From positions 1 through 33,356 of the forward strand of contig CAKPXD010000005.1 in assembly GCA_934201655.1 (NCBI GenBank): a stretch of DNA of 33,356 bases, read 5' to 3'. Below are positions 26,563 to 33,356 of this stretch, one piece after another. This DNA is from an uncultured Streptococcus sp. (lineage in GTDB: Bacteria; Bacillota; Bacilli; Lactobacillales; Streptococcaceae). The notes under the pieces are model-generated. The model ran no database searches, was not told where the DNA came from, and saw nothing but the letters and a program-made list of their open reading frames with translations. How positions within the stretch are numbered: position 1 is the stretch's first letter; every line of letters begins with the position of its first letter. A program made the position numbers and the translations under genes.

Positions 26563-26793
26563 TTAGAATAATGTCCGTACGGCTTCTTGCCATAGTTGGT
26601 AGAGATTTAGGAAAAAAGAACTGATTAGATACCCTAAACCGATACTACACAACACTACCAAAAGTCGTACTTTCCTCGCATTGTCCTTAGTCACCTTCAA
26701 AATTTGATCCCATTTGACTAAATCTTTCAAAAGTTGAAAAACTAGGTAGACAAAAAACATATGACTACTGAGGGTAAAAAACAATTGAATCAT
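26563..26793 (-). CDS. DUF1146 (YwzB-like) small membrane protein
   Basis: A 76-residue protein with two hydrophobic segments (about 4-22 and 46-66) around the basic K-W-D-Q-I-L-K-V-T-K-D-N-A-R-K loop, the DUF1146 pattern. Function is unknown, but the gene commonly precedes murA in Firmicutes. The start at 26793 is chosen because it begins the conserved region and lies 6 bases after a TGGTATAAT element. An upstream in-frame ATG at 26844 would put the promoter inside the gene. There is no usual ribosome site, so the message is probably leaderless. Confidence 0.82.
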   Translation of the reverse strand: MIQLFFTLSSHMFFVYLVFQLLKDLVKWDQILKVTKDNARKVRLLVVLCSIGLGYLISSFFLNLYQLWQEAVRTLF

Positions 26794-26799
26794 CTGCCT

Positions 26800-26805
26800 A
26801 TTATA
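26800..26805 (-). promoter_or_regulatory. Extended -10 promoter of the DUF1146-murA group, leaderless type
   Basis: Minus-strand TGG-TATAAT, with exactly 6 bases (AGGCAG) between the -10 and the ATG at 26793. The transcription start would coincide with the A of ATG. Confidence 0.7.
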
Positions 26806-26850
26806 CCATCTTCTCTTTTTCAACGCTAGTCTATGGACTTGCACTATATT

Positions 26851-27888
26851 TTATGGGTTGTTTTTCAAGTAATCAATTGCATCCTGAAGTGTTTTTACAG
26901 GAACAATCTTCATGTCTGTTTTAATCATTTCAGCAGCTTCTACAGCCGTGTCATAATTACTTTTAGCATTAGGATTGGCCTTTTTAGCTTCTTCAGTTAC
27001 TGGATTGTTAGGAGCAAAGAATACAGTAGCTCCTTTTTTTGCAGCAGCAACAACCTTTTTGTCAATTCCCCCAATATCACCAACATTTCCATCTCTGTCG
27101 ATACTTCCTGTACCAGCAATGATACGTCCATTTCGAAGAGTTGGATCTGCAATTTGCGTATAGATGGATAAACTAAACATCATTCCAGCACTCGGACCAC
27201 CAATGCCAGCAGTTGAAAACTTGATTGGCACATCACTTGACACTTCTGTGCGGTCAATCAAACCGATTCCAATACCGTTTTTCCCATTTTCCAGAGTAAT
27301 GATTTTTCCTTCAGCGGTTTTGACTTTCCCATCTTCTTGATAAGTAACCTTAACCTTATCACCTAGCGTTTGAGAATTAACGTAGTCGACCATTTCCTTG
27401 GAACTCTCAAAAGTCTTATCATTGACAGCTGTTACTGTGTCGGCAATATTAAGGATCCCCTTGAAAGTCGAGTTATCTGTCACAGTCAAAACATAGACGC
27501 CCAGATATTTGAGCTCTATTTCCTTACCAGCTGCCTTGAGTCCTTGATATTTGGCCATATTTTGCGAAGTTTCCATGTAAAACTGGTTGATTCGCATAAA
27601 TTCTGCATCTGAAGAACCACCTGTCATTTCTTTGGCACTACGAATATCTGTAAAAGGTGTTAGCCAAGCATAAACCAAGTCCACCATTCTGGCGTGTTTA
27701 ACTCCTACCGTCACAAATTGGTAAGAACCTTCCTCTTGGTCAGGTTGATTATTGACCTGTAAAACCTTTCGAATATCTTCTGAAGTCCCTGGCACCTCAA
27801 TGTAATAAGGAAGTGGTACTGTAAAAGCTATAAAAGTGATAATGAGCCCGATGATTAAATATATGGGCCATCTAGTTTTTTTCTTCAT
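26851..27888 (-). CDS. sepM: SepM/YlbL-type membrane PDZ-Lon protease
   Basis: A 345-residue serine protease with an N-terminal membrane anchor (about 9-27), a PDZ domain (about 125-200, I-A-D-T-V-T-A-V-N) and a Lon-type (S16) catalytic domain with the Ser-Lys dyad: S233 in G-P-S-A-G and probably K278 in D-K-K-V-V-A-A, 45 residues apart as in Lon. The active site faces outward. In S. mutans SepM trims the competence peptide CSP, and Bacillus YlbL is a related protease. Its target here is unknown. The start overlaps coaD by 17 bases. Confidence 0.9.
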   Translation of the reverse strand: MKKKTRWPIYLIIGLIITFIAFTVPLPYYIEVPGTSEDIRKVLQVNNQPDQEEGSYQFVTVGVKHARMVDLVYAWLTPFTDIRSAKEMTGGSSDAEFMRINQFYMETSQNMAKYQGLKAAGKEIELKYLGVYVLTVTDNSTFKGILNIADTVTAVNDKTFESSKEMVDYVNSQTLGDKVKVTYQEDGKVKTAEGKIITLENGKNGIGIGLIDRTEVSSDVPIKFSTAGIGGPSAGMMFSLSIYTQIADPTLRNGRIIAGTGSIDRDGNVGDIGGIDKKVVAAAKKGATVFFAPNNPVTEEAKKANPNAKSNYDTAVEAAEMIKTDMKIVPVKTLQDAIDYLKNNP

Positions 27889-28360
27889 GTTTTAACTCCT
27901 CTAAGACAGCATTTGGTACATACTTGCTAATATCTTGACCAAACTTCAATAGTTCTCTCACAGCTGAAGAGCTGATGTAGACATGCTCTGGGCGGCTATG
28001 GAGATAGACTGTCTCAATCTCTCCTACTAATTGATGATTGTAAAAATCAAAACTGGCTTCATACTGAAGGTCCGCAGCGTTACGCAAACCACGAACAAGA
28101 ACATGGACACCCAATTTTCTAGCAACATCAACGACTAATTCATCATGAGAGGCGATAACTTGGACATTCTCTAGATGTGCCACTGCTTTTTCAACCGTCT
28201 TCAAACGACTCTTTATCGGTAAGAATCCATTTTTGTGTGGATTATAAAAAATCCCTACATACAATTTATCAAAGAGCTTACTTGCACGCTCAATGAGATC
28301 CATATGCCCATTTGTCATTGGATCAAACGAACCTGTGAATAGCCCAATTTTATCTGACAT
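27872..28360 (-). CDS. coaD: Phosphopantetheine adenylyltransferase
   Basis: A 162-residue enzyme that joins AMP to 4'-phosphopantetheine, the penultimate step of coenzyme A synthesis. The nucleotidyltransferase signature [10 protein letters not shown] (9-18) and the C-terminal I-S-S-S-A-V-R-E-L motif are intact. It overlaps rsmD by 11 bases and sepM by 17. The rsmD-coaD-ylbL order is conserved in Firmicutes. Confidence 0.96.
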   Translation of the reverse strand: MSDKIGLFTGSFDPMTNGHMDLIERASKLFDKLYVGIFYNPHKNGFLPIKSRLKTVEKAVAHLENVQVIASHDELVVDVARKLGVHVLVRGLRNAADLQYEASFDFYNHQLVGEIETVYLHSRPEHVYISSSAVRELLKFGQDISKYVPNAVLEELKHEEKN

Positions 28361-28889
28361 AAACCGTCACCTTACTAATCCCATATATTTTTTCCTTCCA
28401 GATGCCCAAACAGGCAATCTCTTCTGGAAGTTCTACTGATTTATCGGTTTCACAAACCACCATAACATCATCTGCTAGAAGATTTCTCTCCGCCATTTTT
28501 TCAATGTCGGATACGATTTGCTCCTTGGCATAGGGAGGGTCCAAAAAGATGAGGTCAAAGACACCATCAACCTGTTCTAATGCACGACTGGATTCCATTT
28601 TTAATAATTGAAACTTTGAGGTTTCCTTGGTCATCTGAATGTTTTCTGCCACAATATTCTGTGCACGACGATCCTTCTCAACTAGGACAGCGCTCGACAT
28701 TCCTCTTGAAACTGCCTCGATGGATAGACCTCCACTACCAGCATAGAGATCTAGCACACGTCCTCCTTCAAAGTAAGGGCCAATCATATTGAAAATAGCT
28801 CCTCGGACTTTGTCCGATGTCGGCCTCGTTGTTTTCCCGTCCAAGGTCTTTAAAGGACGTCCTCCGTAGATTCCTGATACGATTTTCAT
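28350..28889 (-). CDS. rsmD: 16S rRNA (guanine966-N2)-methyltransferase
   Basis: A 179-residue SAM-dependent methyltransferase that modifies G966 of 16S rRNA (E. coli numbering). [13 protein letters not shown] is the usual N-terminus. The SAM motif [11 protein letters not shown] and catalytic D-P-P-Y follow. An in-frame ATG at 28991 lies upstream inside asnA and is rejected. There is no ribosome site. An extended -10 ends 7 bases before the ATG, so the message is probably leaderless. Confidence 0.93.
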   Translation of the reverse strand: MKIVSGIYGGRPLKTLDGKTTRPTSDKVRGAIFNMIGPYFEGGRVLDLYAGSGGLSIEAVSRGMSSAVLVEKDRRAQNIVAENIQMTKETSKFQLLKMESSRALEQVDGVFDLIFLDPPYAKEQIVSDIEKMAERNLLADDVMVVCETDKSVELPEEIACLGIWKEKIYGISKVTVYVR

Positions 28890-28896
28890 AAGGTAT

Positions 28897-28902
28897 ATTA
28901 TA
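28897..28902 (-). promoter_or_regulatory. Extended -10 promoter of rsmD-coaD-sepM, leaderless type
   Basis: Minus-strand TGG-TATAAT with 7 bases (ATACCTT) to the ATG at 28889. A weak -35 (TTTCTT) at 17 bases would lie in the T-rich tail of the asnA terminator. Confidence 0.7.
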
Positions 28903-28924
28903 CCAAATTCTGATGAAATAAGAA

Positions 28925-28946
28925 AATCGAACCTCTCGGTTCGATT
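28925..28946 (-). terminator. Terminator of asnA
   Basis: A 9-base-pair perfect stem (28925-28933 with 28938-28946), loop TCTC, 2 bases after the asnA stop, with TTTTCTT following on the minus strand. Confidence 0.88.
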
Positions 28947-28948
28947 GA

Positions 28949-29941
28949 TTAAAGAATATTCTCGTAAGTATCTCTGACTTCTTGTGGCCAAACACTGGTT
29001 TGAACTTCACCGATGTGTTTCTTACGAAGTAAGAACATGGCCATACGAGACTGTCCAATCCCTCCACCGATTGTCAATGGGAAGAGGCCGTTTAAGAGAG
29101 CCTTGTGCCATTCCAAAGAAAGGCGGTCTTCATCTCCCGTGATAGCTACTTGGCGACGAAGAGTGTCTTCATCGACACGAATCCCCATTGAAGACAATTC
29201 AAAGGCTGCACCCAAATTATCATTCCAAACAAGGATATCTCCATTTAGACCCTTGTAGCCATTTTCAGATTCTGTTGTCCAGTCATCATAGTCCGGCGCA
29301 CGTCCGTCATGAGGTTTTCCATCTGACAATACACCACCGATACCAATCAAGAAGACCGCACCGAACTCCTTACAGATAGCATTTTCACGTTCTTTTGGAG
29401 TTAAGTCTGGGTAACGTTCTACCAATTCTTCAGTATGGATAAAAGTAATTTGCTTGGGCAAGATTGACTCAATATCATAGCGGGCTTCGACTGCCAGCTC
29501 TGTTAAACGAATAGCCTTATAAATCTTTTCGACCGTTTCTTTAAGGTAGGCAAGATTGCGCTGTCCATTTGGAATAACTTTTTCCCAGTCCCACTGATCT
29601 ACATAGACTGAGTGAGTCGCATCTAGCGAATCTTCGTCTGGACGAAGGGCCTTCATGTGAACAAAGAGGCCTTCTCCCTCGCCAAAACCAAAACGAGCCA
29701 AGGTATGGCGTTTCCACTTAGCAAGTGAATGCACCACTTCATAGGTTTCATTAGGAATCTGCAAAACCTTAACTGAAACTGGATGTTCAATACCTGAAAG
29801 GTTGTCCTGCATACCATCACCAACCTTACTCAAGATTGGTCCTTGCACTTCTACTACTTCTAACTTATCTTTTAAATATTGGGTAAAGGTATTTTTTACA
29901 AATGAAATCTCTTCTTGCTGATGGATAAAACTTTTCTTCAT
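28949..29941 (-). CDS. asnA: Aspartate-ammonia ligase (asparagine synthetase A)
   Basis: A 330-residue enzyme of the class II aminoacyl-tRNA-synthetase fold that makes asparagine from aspartate, ammonia and ATP. The typical N-terminus ([12 protein letters not shown]), the [17 protein letters not shown] segment and the C-terminal G-G-G-I-G-Q-S-R-M motif are present. It is monocistronic, with an AAGGAGG ribosome site, a TATAAT element at 29969-29974 (minus strand) and a terminator directly after. Confidence 0.96.
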   Translation of the reverse strand: MKKSFIHQQEEISFVKNTFTQYLKDKLEVVEVQGPILSKVGDGMQDNLSGIEHPVSVKVLQIPNETYEVVHSLAKWKRHTLARFGFGEGEGLFVHMKALRPDEDSLDATHSVYVDQWDWEKVIPNGQRNLAYLKETVEKIYKAIRLTELAVEARYDIESILPKQITFIHTEELVERYPDLTPKERENAICKEFGAVFLIGIGGVLSDGKPHDGRAPDYDDWTTESENGYKGLNGDILVWNDNLGAAFELSSMGIRVDEDTLRRQVAITGDEDRLSLEWHKALLNGLFPLTIGGGIGQSRMAMFLLRKKHIGEVQTSVWPQEVRDTYENIL

Positions 29942-29968
29942 ACGTTCCTCCTTTTGAATAATAAAAAG

Positions 29969-29974
29969 ATTATA
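29969..29974 (-). promoter_or_regulatory. -10 element of asnA
   Basis: Minus-strand TATAAT 27 bases before the asnA ATG. The candidate -35 at a 17-base spacing (TTCCAT) is weak. Confidence 0.5.
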
Positions 29975-30006
29975 CCTTTTTGTTAGTAAAAATGGAAGTA
30001 AAAATT

Positions 30007-30029
30007 AAAAAAGAGCTCATTTGAGCTCT
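30007..30029 (-). terminator. Terminator of the BI-1-like gene
   Basis: A 7-base-pair perfect stem (30012-30018 with 30023-30029), loop ATTT, followed by a T run on the minus strand (30007-30011), 7 bases after the stop. Confidence 0.85.
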
Positions 30030-30036
30030 AAAAGTA

Positions 30037-30720
30037 TTAATCGTCTCTTCCAAAGATACGTAGGAAGCTAAGGAAGAGGTTGATAAAGTCGAGGTAGAGG
30101 CTAAGTGCTAAAGAAATTGCCCAGCCTGTAGCTACCTGACCATCTGACTCTTCGTAAACATAACGAATTTTTTGATTATCCCAAGCAATGAGACCTGCAA
30201 AAACAAGCACCATAACAATACTAATAATGTAATCCATTAGGTCACTATTTAGGAAAACATTGACAACCATGGCGAGTATCAGACCAAATAGGGCTGCAAT
30301 CAAAGCACGACCGATTCCACTCAAATCCTTTTTAATGACTACTCCTACGATAGCCATCACAAAGAAGAGGGCTGCACTGGAGATAAAGGCTGTCAAAACT
30401 GTCCCAGGAAGATAGAGCGAAACAATGAAGCTTAGTGAAAAACCATTAACCGCTGAGTAGAGCAGAAATATTGGAAAGGTTGCTGGACTATTCTTTACCG
30501 CTAAACCACTCGCAAAAATCACTAGAGCTACTTCTACAATTCCTGTTACGATTAGCCATATACGGGCGTTAATCATTAACTGAACAAGAAGATCTTGGAA
30601 GGTTGTTAACATCAAGGCTGAAACAATTGCAGATAAGGCAATCCCAATCCCGACAAAAGCATAAACTTTTGCATAAAATTGATTCAGACCAGAACGTTCT
30701 TGAATAATTGTTTGATTCAT
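30037..30720 (-). CDS. Bax inhibitor-1/YccA family membrane protein
   Basis: A 227-residue protein with seven predicted membrane helices and the family pattern: a short cytoplasmic N-terminus, Y-A-F-V-G-I-G-I-A-L-S-A in helix 1, and the C-terminal S-L-Y-L-D-F-I-N-L-F-L-S-F-L-R segment with conserved acidic residues. Bacterial relatives include YccA (which interacts with FtsH) and the calcium-leak channel BsYetJ. The role in streptococci is not established. It is monocistronic, with an extended -10 (TGT-TATAAT, core 30752-30757) and GGAGA ribosome site. Confidence 0.9.
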   Translation of the reverse strand: MNQTIIQERSGLNQFYAKVYAFVGIGIALSAIVSALMLTTFQDLLVQLMINARIWLIVTGIVEVALVIFASGLAVKNSPATFPIFLLYSAVNGFSLSFIVSLYLPGTVLTAFISSAALFFVMAIVGVVIKKDLSGIGRALIAALFGLILAMVVNVFLNSDLMDYIISIVMVLVFAGLIAWDNQKIRYVYEESDGQVATGWAISLALSLYLDFINLFLSFLRIFGRDD

Positions 30721-30751
30721 ATCTTTTTCTCCTTATGAAATCTTTTTACTG

Positions 30752-30757
30752 ATTATA
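30752..30757 (-). promoter_or_regulatory. Extended -10 promoter of the BI-1-like gene
   Basis: Minus-strand TGT-TATAAT, 31 bases before the ATG at 30720, leaving room for a normal leader with a ribosome site. Confidence 0.55.
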
Positions 30758-30773
30758 ACAAAAATAAACTATT

Positions 30774-31514
30774 TTAACTCAAATAAAACATGAGTATCCC
30801 TGCCGCGATGGCAACGTTGAGACTTTCCGCTTGCCCTTTCATGGTAATATGAACCAGTTGGTCTGCCTGATTTGTCATGAATGGACTAATGCCTTGACCT
30901 TCATTTCCCATGACCAAGGCGAAATCTTCTAGCTGAGCAAGTTCACGATAATCTTTAGAATTTTGAGACAAGGTGGTGGCTAGAATGGGCAAGTGATTCT
31001 TTTTAGCCTCTTCAACAAATGTTTCAACAGGCATCCGATAAATCGGTACATGAAAATGACTGCCCTGCATAGATCGGAGAGTCTTCAAGCTGTAAATATC
31101 TGCTGACTTGCTTGAAACGATGACTCCAGAAAAACCTGCTGCATCTGCCGTTCGAATCATTGTGCCAACATTTCCAGGATCCTGCACGTCTTCCAAGAAA
31201 AGATATTTTCCTTGGCTCAAATCCGGTAACTGCTCTTCTTCCTTTTGAACAATGGCTACAATGCCCTGAGGAGTTTGTGAATCCGCTAAATCAAGTAAGA
31301 TTTCTTCCGACACAAAGACAGTCTGAGGATAAGTTCCTAATTTTTCCTCATGTTCTGCCAAGGCAAAAATTTTCTCAATCTTAGCACCTGCCTGAAGAGC
31401 TTCTTCGAACAAATGCCAACCCTCAATTAAATAAGAAGATTTGCGATATTTTTTTTGATGCAATTTCTTGGCATTTTTTACCACAGAATTGGCTTTAGAG
31501 GTTATAATAGTCAT
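30774..31514 (-). CDS. SpoU/TrmH family RNA 2'-O-methyltransferase
   Basis: A 246-residue SPOUT-class methyltransferase. Residues about 1-90 form the substrate-binding domain (starting S-K-A-N-S-V-V-K-N-A-K-K-L) and the rest the knotted catalytic domain, with N-V-G-T-M-I-R-T-A, M-G-N-E-G-Q-G-I and E-S-L-N-V-A-I-A-A motifs in order. The target is rRNA or tRNA ribose, but cannot be named. The start at 31514 (M-T-I-I-T) is preferred over 31532 because the promoter's -10 lies between them. No ribosome site exists, so this is probably a leaderless message. Confidence 0.9.
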   Translation of the reverse strand: MTIITSKANSVVKNAKKLHQKKYRKSSYLIEGWHLFEEALQAGAKIEKIFALAEHEEKLGTYPQTVFVSEEILLDLADSQTPQGIVAIVQKEEEQLPDLSQGKYLFLEDVQDPGNVGTMIRTADAAGFSGVIVSSKSADIYSLKTLRSMQGSHFHVPIYRMPVETFVEEAKKNHLPILATTLSQNSKDYRELAQLEDFALVMGNEGQGISPFMTNQADQLVHITMKGQAESLNVAIAAGILMFYLS

Positions 31515-31528
31515 AGGAGTATTATAAC
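31501..31528. promoter_or_regulatory. Palindromic divergent promoter between the rRNA methylase and acylphosphatase genes
   Basis: An inverted repeat with arms GTTATAATA (31501-31509) and TATTATAAC (31520-31528). The right arm supplies the leftward extended -10 (TGTTATAAT, core 31521-31526), 6 bases before the methylase ATG. The left arm supplies a rightward -10 TATAAT (31503-31508). The predicted start sites are adjacent at about 31514/31515, so the two polymerases would exclude each other. The rightward -35 is poor. Confidence 0.6.
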
Positions 31529-31547
31529 ACAATCAAGGAGGTTTGGT

Positions 31548-31826
31548 ATGCAAAAGGTCAAAATGATCGCACAAGGTCGCGTTCAAGGCGTTGGTTTCCG
31601 CTGGGGTGTCTATACCCTTGCCCTAGAGCTAGGTGGAATCACTGGACGTGTCTGGAACAACGATGACGGAACAGTTGAAATTCTTGCCCAAGCAGAGTCT
31701 TCAGCTATCATGGCTAAGTTCATCCAAGAAATCCGAAAAGGACCTACTCCCTTCTCAAAAGTAACTTATCTAGATGTTCAATTGAGCAACTTCCCATCCT
31801 ATTCAGATTTCAAAGTAGCAAATTAG
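31548..31826 (+). CDS. acyP: Acylphosphatase
   Basis: A 92-residue enzyme that hydrolyses acyl phosphates such as acetyl phosphate and carbamoyl phosphate. The signature G-R-V-Q-G-V-G-F-R (10-18), with catalytic R18, and the downstream N in R-V-W-N-N-D-D-G-T-V-E are intact. The start at 31548 follows AAGGAGG (31535-31541) at 6 bases; an in-frame ATG at 31455 lies in the divergent gene and is rejected. It precedes yidC by 76 bases. Confidence 0.93.
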   Translation: MQKVKMIAQGRVQGVGFRWGVYTLALELGGITGRVWNNDDGTVEILAQAESSAIMAKFIQEIRKGPTPFSKVTYLDVQLSNFPSYSDFKVAN

Positions 31827-31839
31827 GTCTCTAGAACTA

Positions 31840-31868
31840 TTGTATATTTTCAAAAAAAACAGTAGAAT
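31840..31868 (+). promoter_or_regulatory. Promoter of yidC
   Basis: -35 TTGTAT (31840-31845), 17-base spacer, -10 TAGAAT (31863-31868). No terminator separates acyP from yidC, so read-through is also likely. Confidence 0.65.
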
Positions 31869-31902
31869 AGAAAGGTATCATTTTTAAGAAGGAATTAAAA
31901 CA

Positions 31903-32829
31903 GTGAAATCAATTAAACGAATCGCCCTCTCTATCATGGGAGTGGCCATGCTATTAGTCTTAACAGGCTGTGTCCAGGTTGATAAAGCAACAGGTAAGCC
32001 AATTGGTCCCGTTTGGGATTTCTTGGGTGCCCCTATGGCTGAAGCTATCAAGTACTTTGCTACTGATAAAGGGCTAGGCTTCGGGGTCGCTATTATTATC
32101 GTAACCATTATCGTCCGCTTGATTATTTTACCACTTGGTATCTATCAATCTTGGAAGGCAACTCTTCACTCTGAAAAGATGAACGCCCTCAAGCATGTTC
32201 TTGAGCCACATCAAACTCGTCTCAAAGAAGCAACAACTCAAGAAGAAAAACTGGAAGCCCAACAAGCTCTCTTTGCTGCTCAAAAAGAGCACGGTATCAG
32301 CATGTTTGGCGGAGTAGGATGTTTCCCTCTCCTCATCCAAGTGCCTTTCTTCTCTGCCATCTACTTTGCTGCTCAACATACAGAAGGTGTTGCTGAAGCT
32401 AGCTTCTTAGGAATCGCACTTGGTTCTCCAAGTTGGATTCTTATCTCCTGTGCAGGTGTTCTCTACTACGTCCAATCGCTCCTTTCACTACACGGAGTTG
32501 AAGATGAGACTCAAAGAGAACAACTCAAGAAGATGATTTACATGAGTCCAATGATGATTGTCATGTTCTCAATCTTTTCACCAGCCAGCGTTACGCTTTA
32601 CTGGGTTGTCGGTGGTTTCATGATGATCCTTCAACAATTCATCGTCAACTACATCATTCGTCCAAAACTTCGTAAAAAAGTACGTGAAGAATATGCCAAG
32701 AACCCACCAAAAGCAAGCAAAACTTCAGGTGCTCGTAAAGATGTAACTCCTGAATCAGCAGCAGTTATCTCAACTTCTACTAAGAAGAAAAATAAAAAAC
32801 GTAATTCTGGAAAACAACATTCTAGATAA
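31903..32829 (+). CDS. yidC: Membrane protein insertase YidC/SpoIIIJ type, lipoprotein form
   Basis: A 308-residue Oxa1-family insertase that helps the Sec and SRP pathways place proteins in the membrane. It starts at GTG with AAGAAGGAA upstream. The lipobox L-V-L-T-G-C puts the lipidated cysteine at 23. The five-helix core follows, with the hydrophilic-groove arginine expected in I-I-V-R-L-I-I-L-P (about residue 70). The C-terminal tail is strongly basic (K-K-K-N-K-K-R-N), suited to ribosome contact. Streptococci have two YidC proteins; the acylphosphatase neighbour marks this copy as the YidC1-like one (recall). Confidence 0.93.
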   Translation: MKSIKRIALSIMGVAMLLVLTGCVQVDKATGKPIGPVWDFLGAPMAEAIKYFATDKGLGFGVAIIIVTIIVRLIILPLGIYQSWKATLHSEKMNALKHVLEPHQTRLKEATTQEEKLEAQQALFAAQKEHGISMFGGVGCFPLLIQVPFFSAIYFAAQHTEGVAEASFLGIALGSPSWILISCAGVLYYVQSLLSLHGVEDETQREQLKKMIYMSPMMIVMFSIFSPASVTLYWVVGGFMMILQQFIVNYIIRPKLRKKVREEYAKNPPKASKTSGARKDVTPESAAVISTSTKKKNKKRNSGKQHSR

Positions 32830-32835
32830 AAAATA

Positions 32836-32866
32836 AAAGGCTTAGCATTCGAGCTAAGCTTTTTTT
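32836..32866 (+). terminator. Terminator of yidC
   Basis: A stem of about 11 base pairs, one G-T (32836-32846 with 32853-32863), loop ATTCGA, then a T run to 32866. Confidence 0.87.
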
Positions 32867-32875
32867 ATATCAGAA

Positions 32876-32899
32876 AAGCCCGATGTTTTCATCGGGCTT
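32876..32899 (-). terminator. Terminator of pflA
   Basis: A perfect 10-base-pair GC-rich stem (32876-32885 with 32890-32899) and TTTT loop, 4 bases after the leftward stop, with TTTTC following on the minus strand. Confidence 0.88.
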
Positions 32900-32903
32900 C
32901 TTT

Positions 32904-33356
32904 TTATCCATGTACACGTTTCATGTAATCTTGATAGCTTTCTGTATCCATCAATTCCTTAGCATTCTTGACACGATCTGCTGTTGGAGGTTTAACTCCT
33001 TCAAGCGAATACGGAATGCCAAGTTCACGCCATTTGAATTCTCCCATAGTGTGGTAGGGTAGGATTTCAAACTTATCAACGTTTTTAAGAGTTTTTACGA
33101 ACTTACCAAGCTCAATCAAATCCTCATCGCGGTCTGTCAATCCAGGCACAAGAACGTGACGAATCCAAACAGGTTTCCCAATATCTGACAAGTACTGAGC
33201 ACATGCCAAGATATTTTTATTGGTTTGACTGGTTACAATCTTGTGTTGTGCTTCGTTGATTTCCTTGATATCAAGAAGAACCAAGTCTGTCACAGCCATG
33301 AGTTTATTGAACTTTTCTAGATAGCGTGGTTTGTTACGGAATGGAAGGGCACAAGT
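32904..33356 (-). CDS. pflA: Pyruvate formate-lyase activating enzyme, C-terminal part
   Basis: A leftward reading frame that enters from the right edge with 151 codons, 150 residues, present and no start in the window. The ATG at 33299 is internal. The visible part is the C-terminal half of a radical-SAM activase: T-D-L-V-L-L-D-I-K, W-I-R-H-V-L-V-P-G-L-T-D and the L-P-Y-H-T-M-G-E-F-K-W motif typical of PflA. PflA makes the glycyl radical on pyruvate formate-lyase for mixed-acid fermentation. The Fe-S CxxxCxxC region would lie beyond the window. Confidence 0.9.
   Translation of the reverse strand, partial: TCALPFRNKPRYLEKFNKLMAVTDLVLLDIKEINEAQHKIVTSQTNKNILACAQYLSDIGKPVWIRHVLVPGLTDRDEDLIELGKFVKTLKNVDKFEILPYHTMGEFKWRELGIPYSLEGVKPPTADRVKNAKELMDTESYQDYMKRVHG

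Noticed and set aside
26794..26844. 17-codon N-terminal extension of the DUF1146 protein
   Set aside because: It would run through the TGGTATAAT promoter, and the extra residues are unlike the family.
26833..27171. 112-codon rightward frame opposite sepM
   Set aside because: It is fully antisense to a conserved protease gene, with serine/phenylalanine-rich low-quality translation and no ribosome site.
28890..28991. 34-codon N-terminal extension of rsmD
   Set aside because: It overlaps the asnA 3' end, its terminator and the rsmD promoter. The conserved RsmD N-terminus starts at the ATG at 28889.

Overview
The window is ordinary low-GC Gram-positive chromosome and most resembles a Streptococcus of the mitis/oralis/pneumoniae group. 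Reasons: an ami oligopeptide-permease operon, the competence nuclease EndA, two YSIRK/GS signal peptides, an LPXTG wall anchor, many extended -10 promoters (TGnTATAAT), and gene blocks in pneumococcal-like order. From memory, the blocks are joined differently than in S. pneumoniae, so a mitis- or oralis-type commensal is more likely. That species call is inference. No phage, insertion sequence, CRISPR array or rRNA is visible.

Layout. 1-2089: the start of a leftward YSIRK surface protein (possibly EndoD) and a divergent Na/Pi-cotransporter-type gene. 2078-3463: pepA plus a small bacteriocin-immunity-like gene. 3552-9290: a tightly overlapped nine-gene leftward operon, murI-rdgB-phosphodiesterase-cbpB-xerD-like-scpA-scpB-rluB-yidD. 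9498-9743: yneF. 10056-15332: a 1758-residue cell-wall-anchored GH95 alpha-L-fucosidase under a cre site. 15414-15775: two tiny translationally coupled genes of unknown function. 15931-22414: amiA-C-D-E-F. 22593-22663: tRNA-Cys. 22748-24079: a CNNM/CorC-type CBS protein. 24198-28889: rsmD-coaD-sepM and a DUF1146 gene-murA-epuA-endA. 28949-33356: asnA, a BI-1-like membrane protein, an SpoU-type RNA methyltransferase divergent from acylphosphatase and yidC, and the C-terminal part of pflA.

How it works together. The two YSIRK proteins appear to be catabolite-repressed host-glycan enzymes: each has a strong promoter with a cre site about 50 bases downstream of the predicted transcription start. 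The ami system imports oligopeptides. The rest is housekeeping: cell-wall precursor synthesis (murI, murA), chromosome segregation (scpA, scpB), membrane-protein insertion (yidC, yidD), CoA and asparagine synthesis, nucleotide-pool cleaning and RNA modification.

I do not see a clearly new multi-gene system. The parts most worth a second look are the 66/54-residue coupled gene pair beside the ami operon, the modular fucosidase, three genes whose promoters imply leaderless mRNAs, and a palindromic bidirectional promoter.
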